Positions 12,856 to 28,613 are shown, counted from the first letter of the stretch. The stretch is 64,000 bases of DNA from Brachynemurus nebulosus (GCA_035578155.1 JAPWDM010000021.1:1665001-1729000); one strand, 5' to 3'. The notes: a model not told the origin generated them from the sequence alone. Numbers and translations: made by a program.

Positions 12856-13527
12856 GGTGGTCCAGAATTATGTACCCTAATTGCTAAAGCTGATAGTACA
12901 TTCAAAAATAATGGTACTTTTCATGTACGCTTTTTTCCAAAACTCAATAATAAGGGAGGTACAACCCTGTAAAGGGGTAAAAGGAAAGCCAATTTTTCCT
13001 AAATATTTTCCAAACGCTTAAGGCATTGCTATTTTAAGGAAGCGTATTTTGCGTTTGGAGGATTAGATTTATGTAAACGCTTATTCCACCACTTATGATC
13101 AACCGGTGGTTTTAGGTAGTAAATGTGAGTTATCACGTCTTTTCTTTCTTAATTTGCAGTTATTTAAACAAAATTGTTAACAATGATTTCTCAGACAATT
13201 CCATGCAAAAGAGGTATACTTGTTACATTTCGATAAATAGTACCGTTTTCGAGTAATTATTCCTTAACCATAAGTAATGGAATAATTGGCACTATAAATT
13301 TAATTATCGTGATGTTCATATGCATCCTTAAAATATGAATCCATTATTCAAAAGCACCTCAAAAATTTCAAAAAAAGACGTCAGTTTCGTTCCACCCCTC
13401 GACAATTTATCACTCTACTTTATCTCACTGATTATTGAATTTCGAGAAAAAGTGCAGATGAAAAGGTACCATTATTTTTGAACGTACTATCAGCTCTAGC
13501 AATTACGGTACATAATTCTGGACCACC
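12856..13527. mobile_element. 672-bp MITE with long (about 90-bp) TIRs
   Basis: The left end GGTGGTCCAGAATTATGTAC (12856 on) is repeated inverted at the right end, finishing GGACCACC at 13527. The arms run about 90 bp with scattered mismatches; both contain CTGATAGTAC and AAAAATAATGGTAC. No coding is present. The TA next to the right end fits a mariner-type TA target, but the left flank is not clear-cut. An (AT)n tract begins a few bases beyond the right end. Confidence 0.8.
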
Positions 13528-13530
13528 TAT

Positions 13531-13611
<81 letters not shown>
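13531..13611. repeat. (AT)n microsatellite
   Basis: Near-perfect AT dinucleotide tract directly after the MITE. Confidence 0.97.
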
Positions 13612-13616
<5 letters not shown>

Positions 13617-15277
13617 AGTAAATGTCATTTTCAAATTTCCCTCATAGTCCCGGACTCAAGTCATGCCATGACAGTGGGCGTAACAGCTGAATTTTCAGTC
13701 TTCCAGAAAAAGTAGCTTGCCGGTACTCAGAATTAAACGAAAGTCGTTTGTGAATTCCGAATATGGTCACGAAAATGCTTATGATTTTGTAGTTTTTCAA
13801 AATAAATTAAAAAATTAAGTCACTTTTTCGAAATACTGAACTTCCTTAATTAATACTAAAGGGCATTGAATCACTATATGCAAAAAGATTCAATTTACTT
13901 TTTGATTTTTCCTTGAAAATTACATAATCACAAACATTTTCGCAAGCATGTTTAGAATTCACAAATGATTTCCGTTCGATTGCTTACTTGGAAGCCTTGT
14001 CTATTTTATTTTCATTTTCATTTTTGCATTTTACTAGCATCTCCCCCCCCTCCACCGCATCACAGTGATGTAAATATTGTGTACGGTTACCCAAGAGTTG
14101 TGATTCCGTCTGCTAAAATTCCGAGGTTCTTTATGTTCTCTGAAGAACCACCCTCTCCAGAAAAGCCCCGTCGTGACTTCCAAAGACGCCTTGTTGTTTT
14201 CTTATCTAAAAAAATATTACTCCTTAGGTACATGTAATTGTATAAATAGGAAATATTGACTTATACCGTTTTCACTTTTCTTTTCATAATCATTTCTTTC
14301 TGTACTGCTCTCAGTTTGCTTAATCCTGGTTTAATGTCGTCGTTTTCTAATTCAAAACCGAGGAAATTCATTTTTTCCTGGAAAAAATTGCATTTAATTA
14401 GATTCGATTTTCAGATTACATTAAAGGACATCAAATTACATAAAGGAAAAATAGCAATATAAAAGTATTAATCAATGGTTAAATAATAAGACAGTTAGTA
14501 TAATTTTATAAGCTCTAGAGATTGTCTAGAGAACCTGTTGTGATTGGAATGAGGCATTACATCTCATTGTATCCTAGTGGTGATATCCTAGTAGTCGTAT
14601 TTATATTATCGTCTAAATAATTTCATATTTATAGTATTTCAGATAATAATAGCTACGTTATTTAGAAGAACCACAAAAAATACAAGCACGTTCTATATTT
14701 AACAGAAATAAATTAATACAGAGCAGGTGGGGGGAGGGAAAAGTGTCCGCAGTTTTGAGTATTCAATTTTTGTAGCCTACAGTTTGTTTTGTAATGATTC
14801 TAATCGATTTCTGCTATGAAATCGATAGCTTAGCATCTCATCTATCATATCAGGTCACCTGCAATCTTCAGCTGTGTGTATTTTCAGAGATATTTATGTT
14901 TTTGACAAAAATATCTTTTTTTTATTAGTAATACACTTGATCAACAATTTTGGTTGTTTATACATAGAAAAAATGTCTTTGCGGACACTTACCGCATTTT
15001 TGAGGGTTAATTTCCGCACTGCGGATATTTGCTTCAATTTAAGAAAAGATAGGGAAAATGAGAATTTCAGTTCCAAAATGCTAGAAAAATAAAACTTTTC
15101 TTCTGTCCTTATCACTTAACATTATCACTATAGTTAAAAAGCAAATTAACAATATTAAGCAGACTAGGGTTCATTATTCTTAGGTCTATTAGGTTAAATC
15201 TCAGTCTTTGCTTTAAGGAACCTAACACCAAAAAAAGAAGATTTAATTAATTAACTAACTTAATGAGTTAACTGATT
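13612..15277. other. Non-coding stretch
   Basis: Short open frames here (for example 13965-14237 with a proline run) show no conserved motif and I do not support them. GTGTCCGCA words face each other at about 14740 and 14975, a possible small inverted repeat. Confidence 0.3.
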
Positions 15278-15725
15278 TCACGCCACCGTGAAATCAGTTA
15301 AATCAGCAGGAAAACGTATCATTTTGTGAAATCTTGTATGGTCGATTTCATTTGGTTTTGACAGTCTGAACACAATGTCATTCTGCTCAATGAAAGCTTC
15401 TTCTGTTGTTTCTGAGAACTGGAGGGTATTAGAATACCGTTTGGAAAACATGCACTCGTACTCTCCATAGCATCGAGAGAATATTTTAGCCACATGTGGG
15501 CGGAACAAGTTTTTCGTTTTCCAAGGTTCGGTCCTTGACAACGGTGTAGTCATTTGAAAATAGTAAATTTAAATTATCAGCTTCCTCCTAAAGGTGTGCT
15601 GCTTCATCGTCATTTTCAAAGAACAGGCTGCCTGCATCAACGTCACTGTCAATGTTATGAAGGGACATGGCACCTTCGGACTAAGATTCAGAGGATCTGG
15701 ACGAATCAACTTGCTTTGATTTTTT
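15278..15725 (-). pseudogene. C-terminal fragment of a transposon-type protein, unrecognised
   Basis: The minus strand holds an acidic stretch (about 15600-15725; NIDSDVDAGSLFFENDDE) broken by stops. It is followed by a 91-codon open part at 15278-15553 ending in FHKMIRFPADLTDFTVA. The pattern YECMFSKRYSNTLQF ... NDIVFRLSKP resembles the C-terminal segment often found at the end of insect transposon-encoded proteins, but I cannot name the family. The upstream domains are missing. It could be spurious, but the two parts read in the same strand and order. Confidence 0.3.
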
Positions 15726-16116
15726 CCTTGGTGGAAACAATTTGCTTTCGCTTTTTATTATTCAGGCATTTCTCCTTTCAACCGTTTTTTTTTCTTTTAA
15801 TGCATTCTCCATTTTTGTATTGAAGAGAATGAATTTGTATTTTGAATAAAAACGCACACTGATTTTTCCAAACTATTTATTTCTGCCAGTTTTACCCCTG
15901 AGATAGTTTTCTCCAGTATACCATATTAATTTTCAAATCATATCTGAAAAGTTAAAAATCAGTTAAATAGGTAATTAATTACCTATATCCTCCTACAGTT
16001 ATTTTTTGTACGTGAGGAAGTTCATACAAAATATTAATTATTATAAATTTGTGCTCATATAGTATTGTTGTAGTGTTGCAAATTTTACTTACAAAGTCCG
16101 AAATCAAGTACACTTA
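15726..16116. other. Non-coding stretch
   Basis: Nothing supported. It ends in TTA (16114-16116), the left copy of the target duplication of the foldback element. Confidence 0.4.
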
Positions 16117-17688
16117 CAAGGAGATGCACCCAGAGTGAAATTCGGGATTTTGATGAAACTTCGCTCGTGTGTAGTATAGGTAAAAATAAGGGACCCGTAT
16201 TTTTTTTTATCGGCCATCGTCCACGTTTAGGGGGTGAAACCAGCCCCTAAAGTTGGGGGTTCAAATCGTATTTCTTAAGATATCTCGAAAACTATAAGAG
16301 ATAGAGGAAAACTTTAAATTGATGAAATGTTACTCTTTGAAAGATCTATTTACCTATATAGGTTAAATCAGGGCTGGGCTCATAAGGGGGACTGGAGGGG
16401 GTGAAAATGGGGGTAAATTTTCTTGCACAGCCTGAATGGTTCAATGTATCAAATTTTTACCACTATAAATAGAAAGAGCACCAAAAATTAGGCGATACGT
16501 GTTTTTGGGTTTTTTCGAAATATGTGTGGTATCCAAGCCACATAAGGAAGAATAGCATAGGGTAGATTATATAGTATTATTATTGATTGCAAATACGTCC
16601 TATATTTTTTTATATTTATGTTTATTTTCATCATGAAAATGTATTTTTTTACTTTCTGATAATGAATCATATATTTTTCAGTACTAACTTAATTGGTAAT
16701 TTAGCCATGTGTACATTTGGTTACTCATATTCGATATTTTTTATACCTATTTTTGCGAAAGTTAAAGTTCTCTGGTGTGGCTGTGTTAATAAATGCTCGA
16801 CAAGAAGCAGTAATCTCTTTCGTTCACTGTTCAAGTGCTTTGTAATAAATTTTTCCATATAGGAAAGGTGGTTGACACCTAAAAAACATACAAAAAAGAA
16901 TAAGAAAAGTAGTATGAATGTTGAGAAAGAAACAAACCGCGTTTATTTGGTTAAAAACGAATTTGTAAAAAGATAAAGGCAGTTGTTGAATGGAAGATTA
17001 TTGCTTCTTATCGAACATTCATTAAAACTTGCAGACCAGAGAGCTTTCGCAGAAATAGGTATAAAAAATATCGAATATGAGTAACCAAATATACACATGG
17101 CTAAATTACCAATTAAGTAAGTACTGAAAAATACATAAATCATTATCGGAAAGTAAAAATTTACATTTTCATGATGAAAATAAACATAAAAATAAAAAAA
17201 TATAGGACGTATTTGCAATCAATAATATTACTATATAATCTACCCTATGTTATTCTTCCTCATGTGGTTTGGATACCACACATATTTCGAAAAAACGCAA
17301 AAACACGTATCCCCTAATTTTTGGTGCTCTTTCTATTTATAGTGGTAAAAATTTGATACATTGAACCATTCAGGCTGTGCAAGAAAATTTACCCCCATTT
17401 TCACCCCTCCAGCCCCCCTTATGAATCCAGCCCTGATTTAACCTATACAGGTGAATAGGTCTTTTAAAGAGTAACATTTCATCAATTTAAAGTTTTCCTC
17501 TATCTCTTATAGTTTTCAAGGTATCTTAAGAAATACGATTTGAACCCCCAACTTTAGGGGCTGGTTTTATCCCTTAAACATGGACGATAGCCGATAAAAA
17601 AAAAATACGGGTCCCTTATTTTTACCTATACTACACACGAGCGAAGTTTCATCAAAATCCCGGATTTCACTCTAGGTGCATCTCCTTG
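16117..17688. mobile_element. Foldback element (1572 bp) with about 700-bp inverted arms, TSD TTA
   Basis: The left arm 16117-16825 is repeated inverted at about 16990-17688. Outer ends are CAAGGAGATGCACC and GGTGCATCTCCTTG, flanked by TTA at 16114-16116 and 17689-17691. A TTA/TAA duplication is the PIF/Harbinger habit, but no transposase is present, so the superfamily is inferred. Arms differ at scattered sites and by small indels. Facing 91-codon ORFs (16587-16862 + and 16943-17218 -) are mirror products of the arms, not genes. The arms contain the word ATCTCGAAAACTATAAGAGA, shared in altered form with the foldback at 37368-38984. Confidence 0.88.
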
Positions 17689-17737
17689 TTAGTGTTGGTC
17701 TATACCTAATAACTGGTGTAGACCAAACATTGTCATA

Positions 17738-18985
17738 ATGTCTCAGTACATAGACATAAAACGGAAAAATACAATAAGTTTAAATTTGAGCGGTATACCG
17801 TATAGACTTAATTACGCAGAGATACATGAATTAATAGCCAAAACATTTGAATTACCTGTCGAAAATGTGGAGGCACTGGAAATAATTGGAAATAAAACAT
17901 TCATCAAGCTTAAAAACATAGAAATTCTAGAAGACATATTAACATTATTCGGAAATAGTATACAATATAAAACAGTAAACAATGGAATAGTTAATATTCC
18001 ATTAGTACATGAGGATCAAGAAACAACAGTGCGAATACATGCAATACCTATACACATACCTAATTCGGAAATCGCAACGTATTTTAAAGATATCGGTGAC
18101 ACAATAACTATAGAAAATGAAAAATGGGAGGGAAATTTAATTTACAAGGTCCCTAATGGAGTGCGGATCCTAAAAATTAAACTTAAAAAACCCATTCCAT
18201 CATACGTAACGGTTCTGGGAAGAAAAACTTTAGTTACATATCCAGGACAAATTCGAACATGTAAATTATGTAATTCTGAAGAACGCATTATAGAAAACTG
18301 TACAATAAAGCAGAAAACAGCAGCTCAAATGGACGTATTGCCATCATCTTACGCCAGTATTACAAAGAACAAAGAAATAAGCAATCCACAATTAACCACG
18401 CTAAGTACAAATAATATCGATAATAATAGATCCAACGTTATTAACAGAAATAAAAAACGAGCGGCGGAAGATAATTTAAACTCAGAAAGTGCACCCTTAA
18501 CATCAGAAATCATGGAAATATCAGAAGAAGAAAATGATAGACCTATAGATGATAGAGAGAACTCAGAGAACTCAGTAATAATAATAGAGAATAATAAACG
18601 AACGAAGAAAATTTGTAAAATTAGACAAAGAAAAATGGAAATTGAACAAGAAGATAGCCATATAGACGAAATATTTTCCCCACTAGAAACAACAATCAAA
18701 AATTCGAAATTCCCACTTACATATGATAACTTTAAATTGTGCACTCAAGAACTATTTAGTGCAGTTGACCCACTGGAAACTGCAAAAATGTACACAGAAG
18801 ATATTCAAGGTCTCATAAAAATGTATATAGTTCTATATGACGAAATAAATGACAAAAAAATGAAAGGTAGATTTACACGAATCAAGAAAAAACTAGAGTA
18901 TCAAGTAAAACAACAAAAGAAAACTAGAGCAGAATCATCAAACCCAACAACATCAGACTCCGAAGTAGACAATTCATCCTATTAA
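17738..18985 (+). CDS. LINE ORF1, nucleic-acid-binding protein (415 aa)
   Basis: Open from ATG 17738 to TAA 18983-18985, ending 7 bp before the ORF2 start. ORF1 proteins of I-type LINEs coat the element RNA. Residues about 15-160 show an RRM-like alternation of short hydrophobic strands. A zinc knuckle of spacing C-x2-C-x9-C follows at about residues 175-188 (CKLCNSEERIIENC), with Arg where the CCHC histidine is expected; this copy probably lost zinc binding there. Later residues are Asn/Ser/Glu-rich with basic patches (KRTKKICKIRQRK). The frame is otherwise intact, pointing to a fairly recent insertion. No RRM profile could be run, so that domain is inferred. Confidence 0.72.
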   Translation: MSQYIDIKRKNTISLNLSGIPYRLNYAEIHELIAKTFELPVENVEALEIIGNKTFIKLKNIEILEDILTLFGNSIQYKTVNNGIVNIPLVHEDQETTVRIHAIPIHIPNSEIATYFKDIGDTITIENEKWEGNLIYKVPNGVRILKIKLKKPIPSYVTVLGRKTLVTYPGQIRTCKLCNSEERIIENCTIKQKTAAQMDVLPSSYASITKNKEISNPQLTTLSTNNIDNNRSNVINRNKKRAAEDNLNSESAPLTSEIMEISEEENDRPIDDRENSENSVIIIENNKRTKKICKIRQRKMEIEQEDSHIDEIFSPLETTIKNSKFPLTYDNFKLCTQELFSAVDPLETAKMYTEDIQGLIKMYIVLYDEINDKKMKGRFTRIKKKLEYQVKQQKKTRAESSNPTTSDSEVDNSSY

Positions 18986-18992
18986 AACAAAT

Positions 18993-22796
<3,804 letters not shown>

Positions 22797-22976
22797 AGGG
22801 ATTATAGTGATGTAATTTGTTAATGGATTAAACATATGCAAATAACTGCTCTGAAAGAAATATTTAATTTCAATTAAATTATTAGATAATAATTAATTAA
22901 AAATATCAATATAGAATAATATTATTTATATTTTGTAAAAATATGTAAAATCTTGTAACTATAAATGTATTTTAAA

Positions 22977-23009
22977 GAGGTGCTCATAACCATGCAGTTA
23001 ATGCACCTC
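22977..23009 (+). other. 3'-terminal stem-loop of the I-clade LINE
   Basis: GAGGTGC (22977-22983) pairs with GCACCTC (23003-23009) across a 19-nt loop, about 20 bp before the A-rich tail. LINE reverse transcriptases of several clades recognise 3' structures; a role here is inferred. Confidence 0.55.
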
Positions 23010-23161
23010 GTAAAAAATAAAATTATTTAAAAAAAAAAATACCTATATAAATATTATCATTTTAAAAATAGATAAGTAATAATATAATAGTAGTATATTA
23101 TAATAATATAAATATAAATACAAATCTATATAAATAATTATCTTCTGATTACTATGACCAT

Positions 23162-23680
23162 TCAGTATCCAAAATATCCGAATGACAATTATAATCTTTC
23201 TTTTATTTTTGTCTCCCAAAAAAGGTGATCTCTGTAGATGGTTTGATATATCCATTTTTTTGGTGTCCATATTACAAATACCTAATAACAACGATTAGAA
23301 ATTTCAAGCTGTTCTTGAATCTGATGATAATTGTTATGTTGTCAACAAGAGTGCAAAACGTAATTTTTTTTTTATTAATTATGGCTTCTCCTAGAGTTAT
23401 ATTTCTAGTTTTATATGGATACTTTATTTCAATTATTCCATCATCGTTAATAAGTCCATCAGGACTAGCACCAAGAAAAGAATAATTCGGATGCAGGGAT
23501 AGACCAGCAGGTTCTACTTTTACTTGTTTTTGAATTTCGAAATCGCGGATAGCTGACGGTTCTTTTTCTTGCCGCCAACGAGTAGTTCTAGAACCATTAA
23601 AATATAAAATTAATTTTACTATAGATTCACACGACGTTGGGACGCATTTTACAAATTTAACCAAACATGGATGCTGTCAA
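23162..23680 (-). pseudogene. YqaJ-type recombinase/exonuclease remnant
   Basis: Minus-strand frames read, in order, an AIRDFEIQKQVKVEPAGL block, then YSFLGASPDGLINDDGIIEI followed by KYP, then QIQEQLEISNRCY and VIWTPKKMDI. ASPDGLI followed by EIK is the metal-binding D...ExK signature of the YqaJ viral recombinase family (lambda-exonuclease fold), whose members digest duplex DNA in virus or mobile-element replication and recombination. The catalytic D and ExK are present, but frames shift near 23340 and 23650 and a TAG interrupts after NRCY. The element that carried it cannot be told; it lies between an I-type LINE and a hAT fragment. Confidence 0.68.
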
Positions 23681-24106
23681 ACCTTTTTTTCTCTCTTTAA
23701 TCCATAATTAATTTTTATTTTGTCTCACCGTAATTGATTGAAAAACTTCAATGTCATTCTTGTTTTGATAAATACCTTTTAAAAATTTATTTTTCTTCTA
23801 ACTCAAATACCTCGTCGATCATATCAGGGATTCTAGTTTCGTCCTCTCTTACATCACCATAGTTTTCATCAGGACCACTATAATTTTTTCTCCTTCTTTT
23901 ATTGTTTTTAAATTCTAATTGTCTGTCTTTTTCGACTTTCCCTGTTCAAAAATATTTCAGTGTGCTTACCGGGGGTTCTATTTGTGAGTGTTTCGTAAAT
24001 TTTTTTAATATACATGGAATTTTTTTTATAAGATAAAACTGCGGCATGACATCGTACTTGGTTACTACCTCTTGTACAAAAATTTACGCGCTTCCTGAAG
24101 ATGAAT
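23681..24106. other. Non-coding stretch left of the hAT end
   Basis: No supported coding. The 8 bp before 24107 (AGATGAAT) would be one copy of the hAT target duplication; the partner is not visible. Confidence 0.35.
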
Positions 24107-24707
24107 TAGGGATGATCGATGTTACAGAAACATCGATGTTCGATATTTATCTCACACCAAACATCAATGTTGCTCAACATCGATGTTTTTTGTGCACCAG
24201 TTTTGAATTACTTAAATAAAACACAGTGACGTTATTTGAGCCTTATTAGAAATTTAGATTTACATATAAAAAAAATAAATGATTTATTTTAGTGTCTATT
24301 ATTACATATTCCAATACTTTTTATTAATAGATTGTAGAAAAAGTAATTTTGGCAAAAAAGAACCTTTTAATCTATTTCTTTGTTGATAAAGAATTGAGCC
24401 AGCTTTTGAAAATAGCCTTTTGGATGGCGTTGATGTCGCGATGGTGCTAAGATATTTTACCCTCAGTTTTTTTTTTTTTTAAATTTTGGGTAAGTGGAAC
24501 CAATTACATTGTTCCAAATTTGAATCGGAACTTGTTTGAGATCAGCTATCGGATTTTTCAAAAAGTAACTAGTATGTTCTACCCACTCTGTGAAGGCGTG
24601 CAATTTTTTTCTTGCACTATTTTGTAATGGTCGCTCCATAAATTAAATTCATTTGTTCCATCAGACTCAGGTTCACAATTATTCTCTCTTTCTTCGGTGA
24701 CCTGCAG

Positions 24708-24710
<3 letters not shown>
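24107..24710 (-). mobile_element. hAT element, 3'-terminal part
   Basis: The end TAGGGATGATCGATG at 24107 has the TAGxGATG form of hAT termini. It is followed within 100 bp by several copies of AACATCGATGTT-type words, as in hAT subterminal repeats. The transposase tail (24302-24710) reads inward on the minus strand. The element is cut at 24711 by an (AT)n tract. Confidence 0.75.
24302..24710 (-). pseudogene. hAT transposase, C-terminal dimerisation domain
   Basis: Minus-strand reading gives LWSDHYKIVQEKN, then (after stops and a frame change) LKYLSTIATSTPSKRLFSKA-type sequence, QQRNRLKG, and a stop after INKKYWNM at 24302-24304. YLSTIATSTPS(E/K)R.FS.AG....R.RL is the hAT family C-terminal dimerisation region; the K where E is usual is a substitution in this copy. 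The poly-T run at 24468-24483 coincides with a frame change. Only the last 130 or so codons survive. Confidence 0.82.
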
Positions 24711-24791
<81 letters not shown>

Positions 24792-24797
24792 AATAAT
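24711..24797. repeat. (AT)n tract followed by (AAT)n tail
   Basis: AT repeat to about 24776, then AAT units to 24797. The AAT run is the 3' tail of the LINE lying to the right on the minus strand; the AT run is where that LINE joins the hAT fragment. Confidence 0.9.
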
Positions 24798-26793
24798 TTA
24801 TTTATCAAAATTAGTCTACAATGATAGACATTTGATTCGTCAATACAATAAAACTTAATTGAGTATATCTTTTAAACTATAAAAACATTTTTCAGTTAAA
24901 TAATCTTTTAAATATTTTGTATCTTTTGCATTTTTTAGATCATTCGGTAAATTATTAAATATTTTTATTGACATTATATGAAAACTGTTATCCGTTTTTG
25001 ATAAACTGTGTTGTGGAATAATCAGCTTTTCCTTATTTCTAGTATCATAAGTGTGTACATCAGTATGTGTTTGATATTTATCAGTATTGAGTTTTAAATA
25101 CTTTACTGTTTCATAAATGTACAGTGAGGGTAACGTTAAGATTTTATAATTTATAAAGAAGTTTTTACATGACGAAGTTTGAGAGAGACCAAACATGTAT
25201 CTTATAACTTTCTTTTGAATCACGAATATATTCTTGATATGCGGTGAATTACCCCAACAAAGAATACCATATTTTAAGTGAGGATAGATTACTGCATAAT
25301 ATAACATAAAAAGTAATCCAATATCCGCAAAGATTTGACGACAACGTCTAATGATATATAAACTTTTTGATAGTTTAGCGGAGATAGTAGATATGTGTTT
25401 ATTCCAACTCAGATCACTACTGATCCAGACACCTAGTAATTTGTAATGGTCGACCATCTCGATGATGGAGCTCGGAAAAAGTGATGGGCCTCTCAAAACA
25501 AAGTTCATTAGCTTTGTCTTGCCAACATTTAGTTTTAGTTCATTTTCTCGACAATAGTTGTTTAATGTATGAATATTATTTCTAATAATGTTTGTATGCT
25601 GTTCCATATTATTTGCCGTGGATACTATAGTGGTATCGTCCGCGTAATTAACTATAACGGAGTCATGAAAGACATTTGATAAGTCATTTACATAAATGAT
25701 AAAAAGAATTGGTCCTAATATAGAGCCTTGTGGAACGCCGGTCTTTACGCTTATAATGTTCGATTTACTATTCTGAATATTAACTAATTGTGATCTATTG
25801 TCTAAGTAAGATTGTATCCAGGACAAAGCTGGGCCTCTAATACCGATTCCATTTAGTTTATCTAATAATACTGAGTGGTTCAGCGTATCGAACGCTTTAG
25901 ATAAGTCACAATACATAGCAGAAACGGATTTCTTTTTATCAAGACCATTTATAATTACATTCACAAAATCCTGCAAAGCACTTTCCGTGGACTTACCTTT
26001 TACAAAGCCATGTTGAAAGTGATTGATAATCCTGAATTTGTCAAGAAAACTTATCAGCTGCTCATAAAAAGCATACTCGAAAATCTTCGAAAAGACAGAT
26101 TGTAGCGATATTGGACGAAACTGCGACAATTCTTTTGAATTTTCAGATTTTGGAATCGGTACCACTTTCGATATCTTTATTTCATCTGGAAATTTTCCAT
26201 TTAAAAAGGATAAATTAATTAAATGAGTTAATGGCTGTATGACAAAATTACATTTTTTGATTAAAAAACCTGGAATATCATCAACCCCTGAGGATAAGGT
26301 GTTCTTAATTTTCATTAAAAATCTCTTTGTATCATCTGCTGTAATAGGTTTCAAGAATAGCGAATGACAATTTTGAAAATTTATGTTAGTTTTGTGACTG
26401 TCAGAACTATTTAAAACTTTGTTTACGGTTTCTGTGAAATAATTATTAAAAGCATTAGAAATAATATTTTTATCCTCAGTTGTTTTTCCATTTATCATAA
26501 TATTATGGACTTGTTTAATTTTAGGACAATTTAATTCATTGTTAATTAAATGCCATATAGTTTTTGATTTATTTGAAGAGTTAGAAATTTTTTCAGAAGT
26601 ATACTTAACTTTGGTAGCTTTCAGCAATTTCTTATAATTTTTTAGTTTTGATTTGTATACCTCGTCTAATTCAGGAAAATGCCGACTTAAAATATACAAA
26701 TCTGACAATTTCACCTTTTCTTGTTTTATTTGATCGGATATCCAACTAAGGCCGTTTGTTTTGTTTACTTTCCTGATTTGAACCGGAAAGTAG
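24798..26793 (-). mobile_element. 5'-truncated LINE with intact RT frame (CR1/L2/Jockey group)
   Basis: A single open minus-strand frame runs from the (AT)n boundary near 26793 to a stop at 24855. It encodes about 640 residues: an RT with [50 protein letters not shown] and the catalytic NYADDTTIV, then a C-terminal block with [13 protein letters not shown] and FNNLPNDLK. Endonuclease and ORF1 are absent. The 3' end carries a microsatellite-like (AAT)n tail rather than poly-A, as in CR1/L2-like clades (family knowledge; clade not proven). No stop interrupts the RT, so insertion is recent. The apparent start further upstream at 27623 is an artefact of the AT tract. Confidence 0.85.
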
Positions 26794-26999
<206 letters not shown>

Positions 27000-27007
27000 C
27001 AGTCGTC

Positions 27008-27766
27008 GGTCTTCATCTTTTAATTTTTCAATAAAAATTTTAGCGCAATTCGATTCGCGATATGTCTCTTTATTTAAAGATTCATCATACGAACATTTTA
27101 TATAATATGCGAAGCTGATTGGTTCGTGAATATGCGTGGTGTTCGTAAAAGATCCATCTGCGCATTTGTTGTATGGTTTTAGTATTGACTCAAAGTCCGC
27201 ATAGATCGTAAATGGGATGTGCAGCTGCTTAGCACAATTTTGAAATTTCAAAAGGCTGTCTTCCTCGGGGCTTGGTATTATAGTGCGGACTTTGTTGCAG
27301 TCTTTTCTAGAATGTTCGAGAAGCCGTTCTTCGGTTCTAAAAAATTGTGAACATCCGTCGGATAACCATTTAGCACCATTGCGCCTTGAAAGTTGATGTA
27401 TAACAAGTCGACTCAAGTCCTTTATCCAGCAGTAGTGACTAGTTTCCCCGTTTTCGATATACAGAAGGTTAATATGAGTGTTCCTTTTGTTTTTCGTGTA
27501 GTGCAGCAGTCCAACCATACTCTTCTCTTCCAACCCATAAACACTGACGCTGATGTTGTTCAAAGATACGAATAACTGTATATTTCTGATCTTCATAGGC
27601 AACTCAATATCATCGAACTTCAATACCGATGAGTAATGAGGGTATGAAGCAACTCGGTCTGAACTTTATTCTGCAGGATGTAAAGCTGATGTTAGCGCCC
27701 TTGCAAAACACGCCTGGTCTTCATTCTGCACATTAACGATCGCCTGTTTTCGTTTGATTCAAGTTC
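27008..27766 (-). pseudogene. Polinton-type DNA polymerase B, N-terminal part (different subtype from 697-4039)
   Basis: Minus-strand reading starts near 27766 (IVNVQNEDQACFARAL) and, after one in-frame TAA near 27680, runs open to the AT tract. It shows [25 protein letters not shown], a Cys/His-type segment, and the exonuclease I motif [13 protein letters not shown] (about 27165-27205). YADFE with this N-terminal layout is a polymerase subtype common in insect Polintons and related elements. The polymerase domain is missing, cut by (AT)n and the LINE. The subtype matches the small polymerase piece at 63250-63462 better than the one at 697-4039, which has FFDLET. Confidence 0.75.
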
Positions 27767-28613
27767 GAAGATCGATAACGGCTACGCGAAAAAAACAAAG
27801 TTCAATAACACAGTTGCATAACTTTCCAACAATTAAAGTCACTCAAAATTTCTTGCTATCGACATACACATAAACAATCCAAAATGACTGCCGTGTGTAA
27901 CGGTTGCGCTTCCTTGGGTAGTATAAAATTTGTATTTAACGCCAAAATTCAAGAAACACAACTGATAATTAAAAGTTTATTCCCTGTGGCCCTAATTGTT
28001 TTTTAACATATTGACAATTATTAAAATATTAGCCAAGTTTGGTTTCTTCCTGTACTGACTATACTTATACATTCGCACTAAAAATTAAGATTAACCGCGA
28101 GTGAATGTGGTAAGATACTACAAAAATTTTGTTTTTGAATGAAAACTAATGTTATCAGTAACAGTTTTGATAGTGAGGTAATTTTTTTTGTAATTTAATA
28201 TAACGTTCAATTTAACTTTTACTATACGAAAAACTAACGCTGTTTTTAAATAATCTTCAGGTTAGCTTTAATCTTAAGTTTAACTGACCATAAATGGGTT
28301 TACAGAAGATGTCAACTACTTATAATTATGATGGAATATAGTAGATATTTTGATTAGATTTCCCGTATAGTGCTCGATAATTTAAAATCTACACTGTTTA
28401 AGTCTAGATCTTCGGGCATTAAGTAGTTCAATTTTAAAGTAAATCATTAGATAAATTGTATCTTGCCACATAAGGCACGCTTTCTAAATACAAAAGGTAA
28501 ACAGCATCAGCAACTAAGATATTCGAGAGATATGTTGCAATTTCACTAAAGCTATTCCTATCTTTGTGCCCCTACTACACTTCGATTCCTTCATGACTTT
28601 ACGATTTCATAAA
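27767..28613. other. Non-coding stretch
   Basis: No supported coding or terminal repeats; AT-rich. Confidence 0.4.

Noticed and set aside
13965..14237. 90-aa ORF with a proline run
   Set aside because: No conserved motif and no coding neighbours; the Pro run derives from a C-rich stretch.
14735..14990. Small MITE bounded by GTGTCCGCA words
   Set aside because: Only about 9-10 bp match, with no TSD; chance cannot be excluded.
16250..16275. tRNA B-box-like GGTTCAAATC
   Set aside because: No A box or cloverleaf around it, and the word is mirrored in the other foldback arm.
16587..17218. Two 91-aa homologous proteins facing each other
   Set aside because: They are the same sequence read from the two arms of the foldback; composition is that of AT-rich non-coding DNA.
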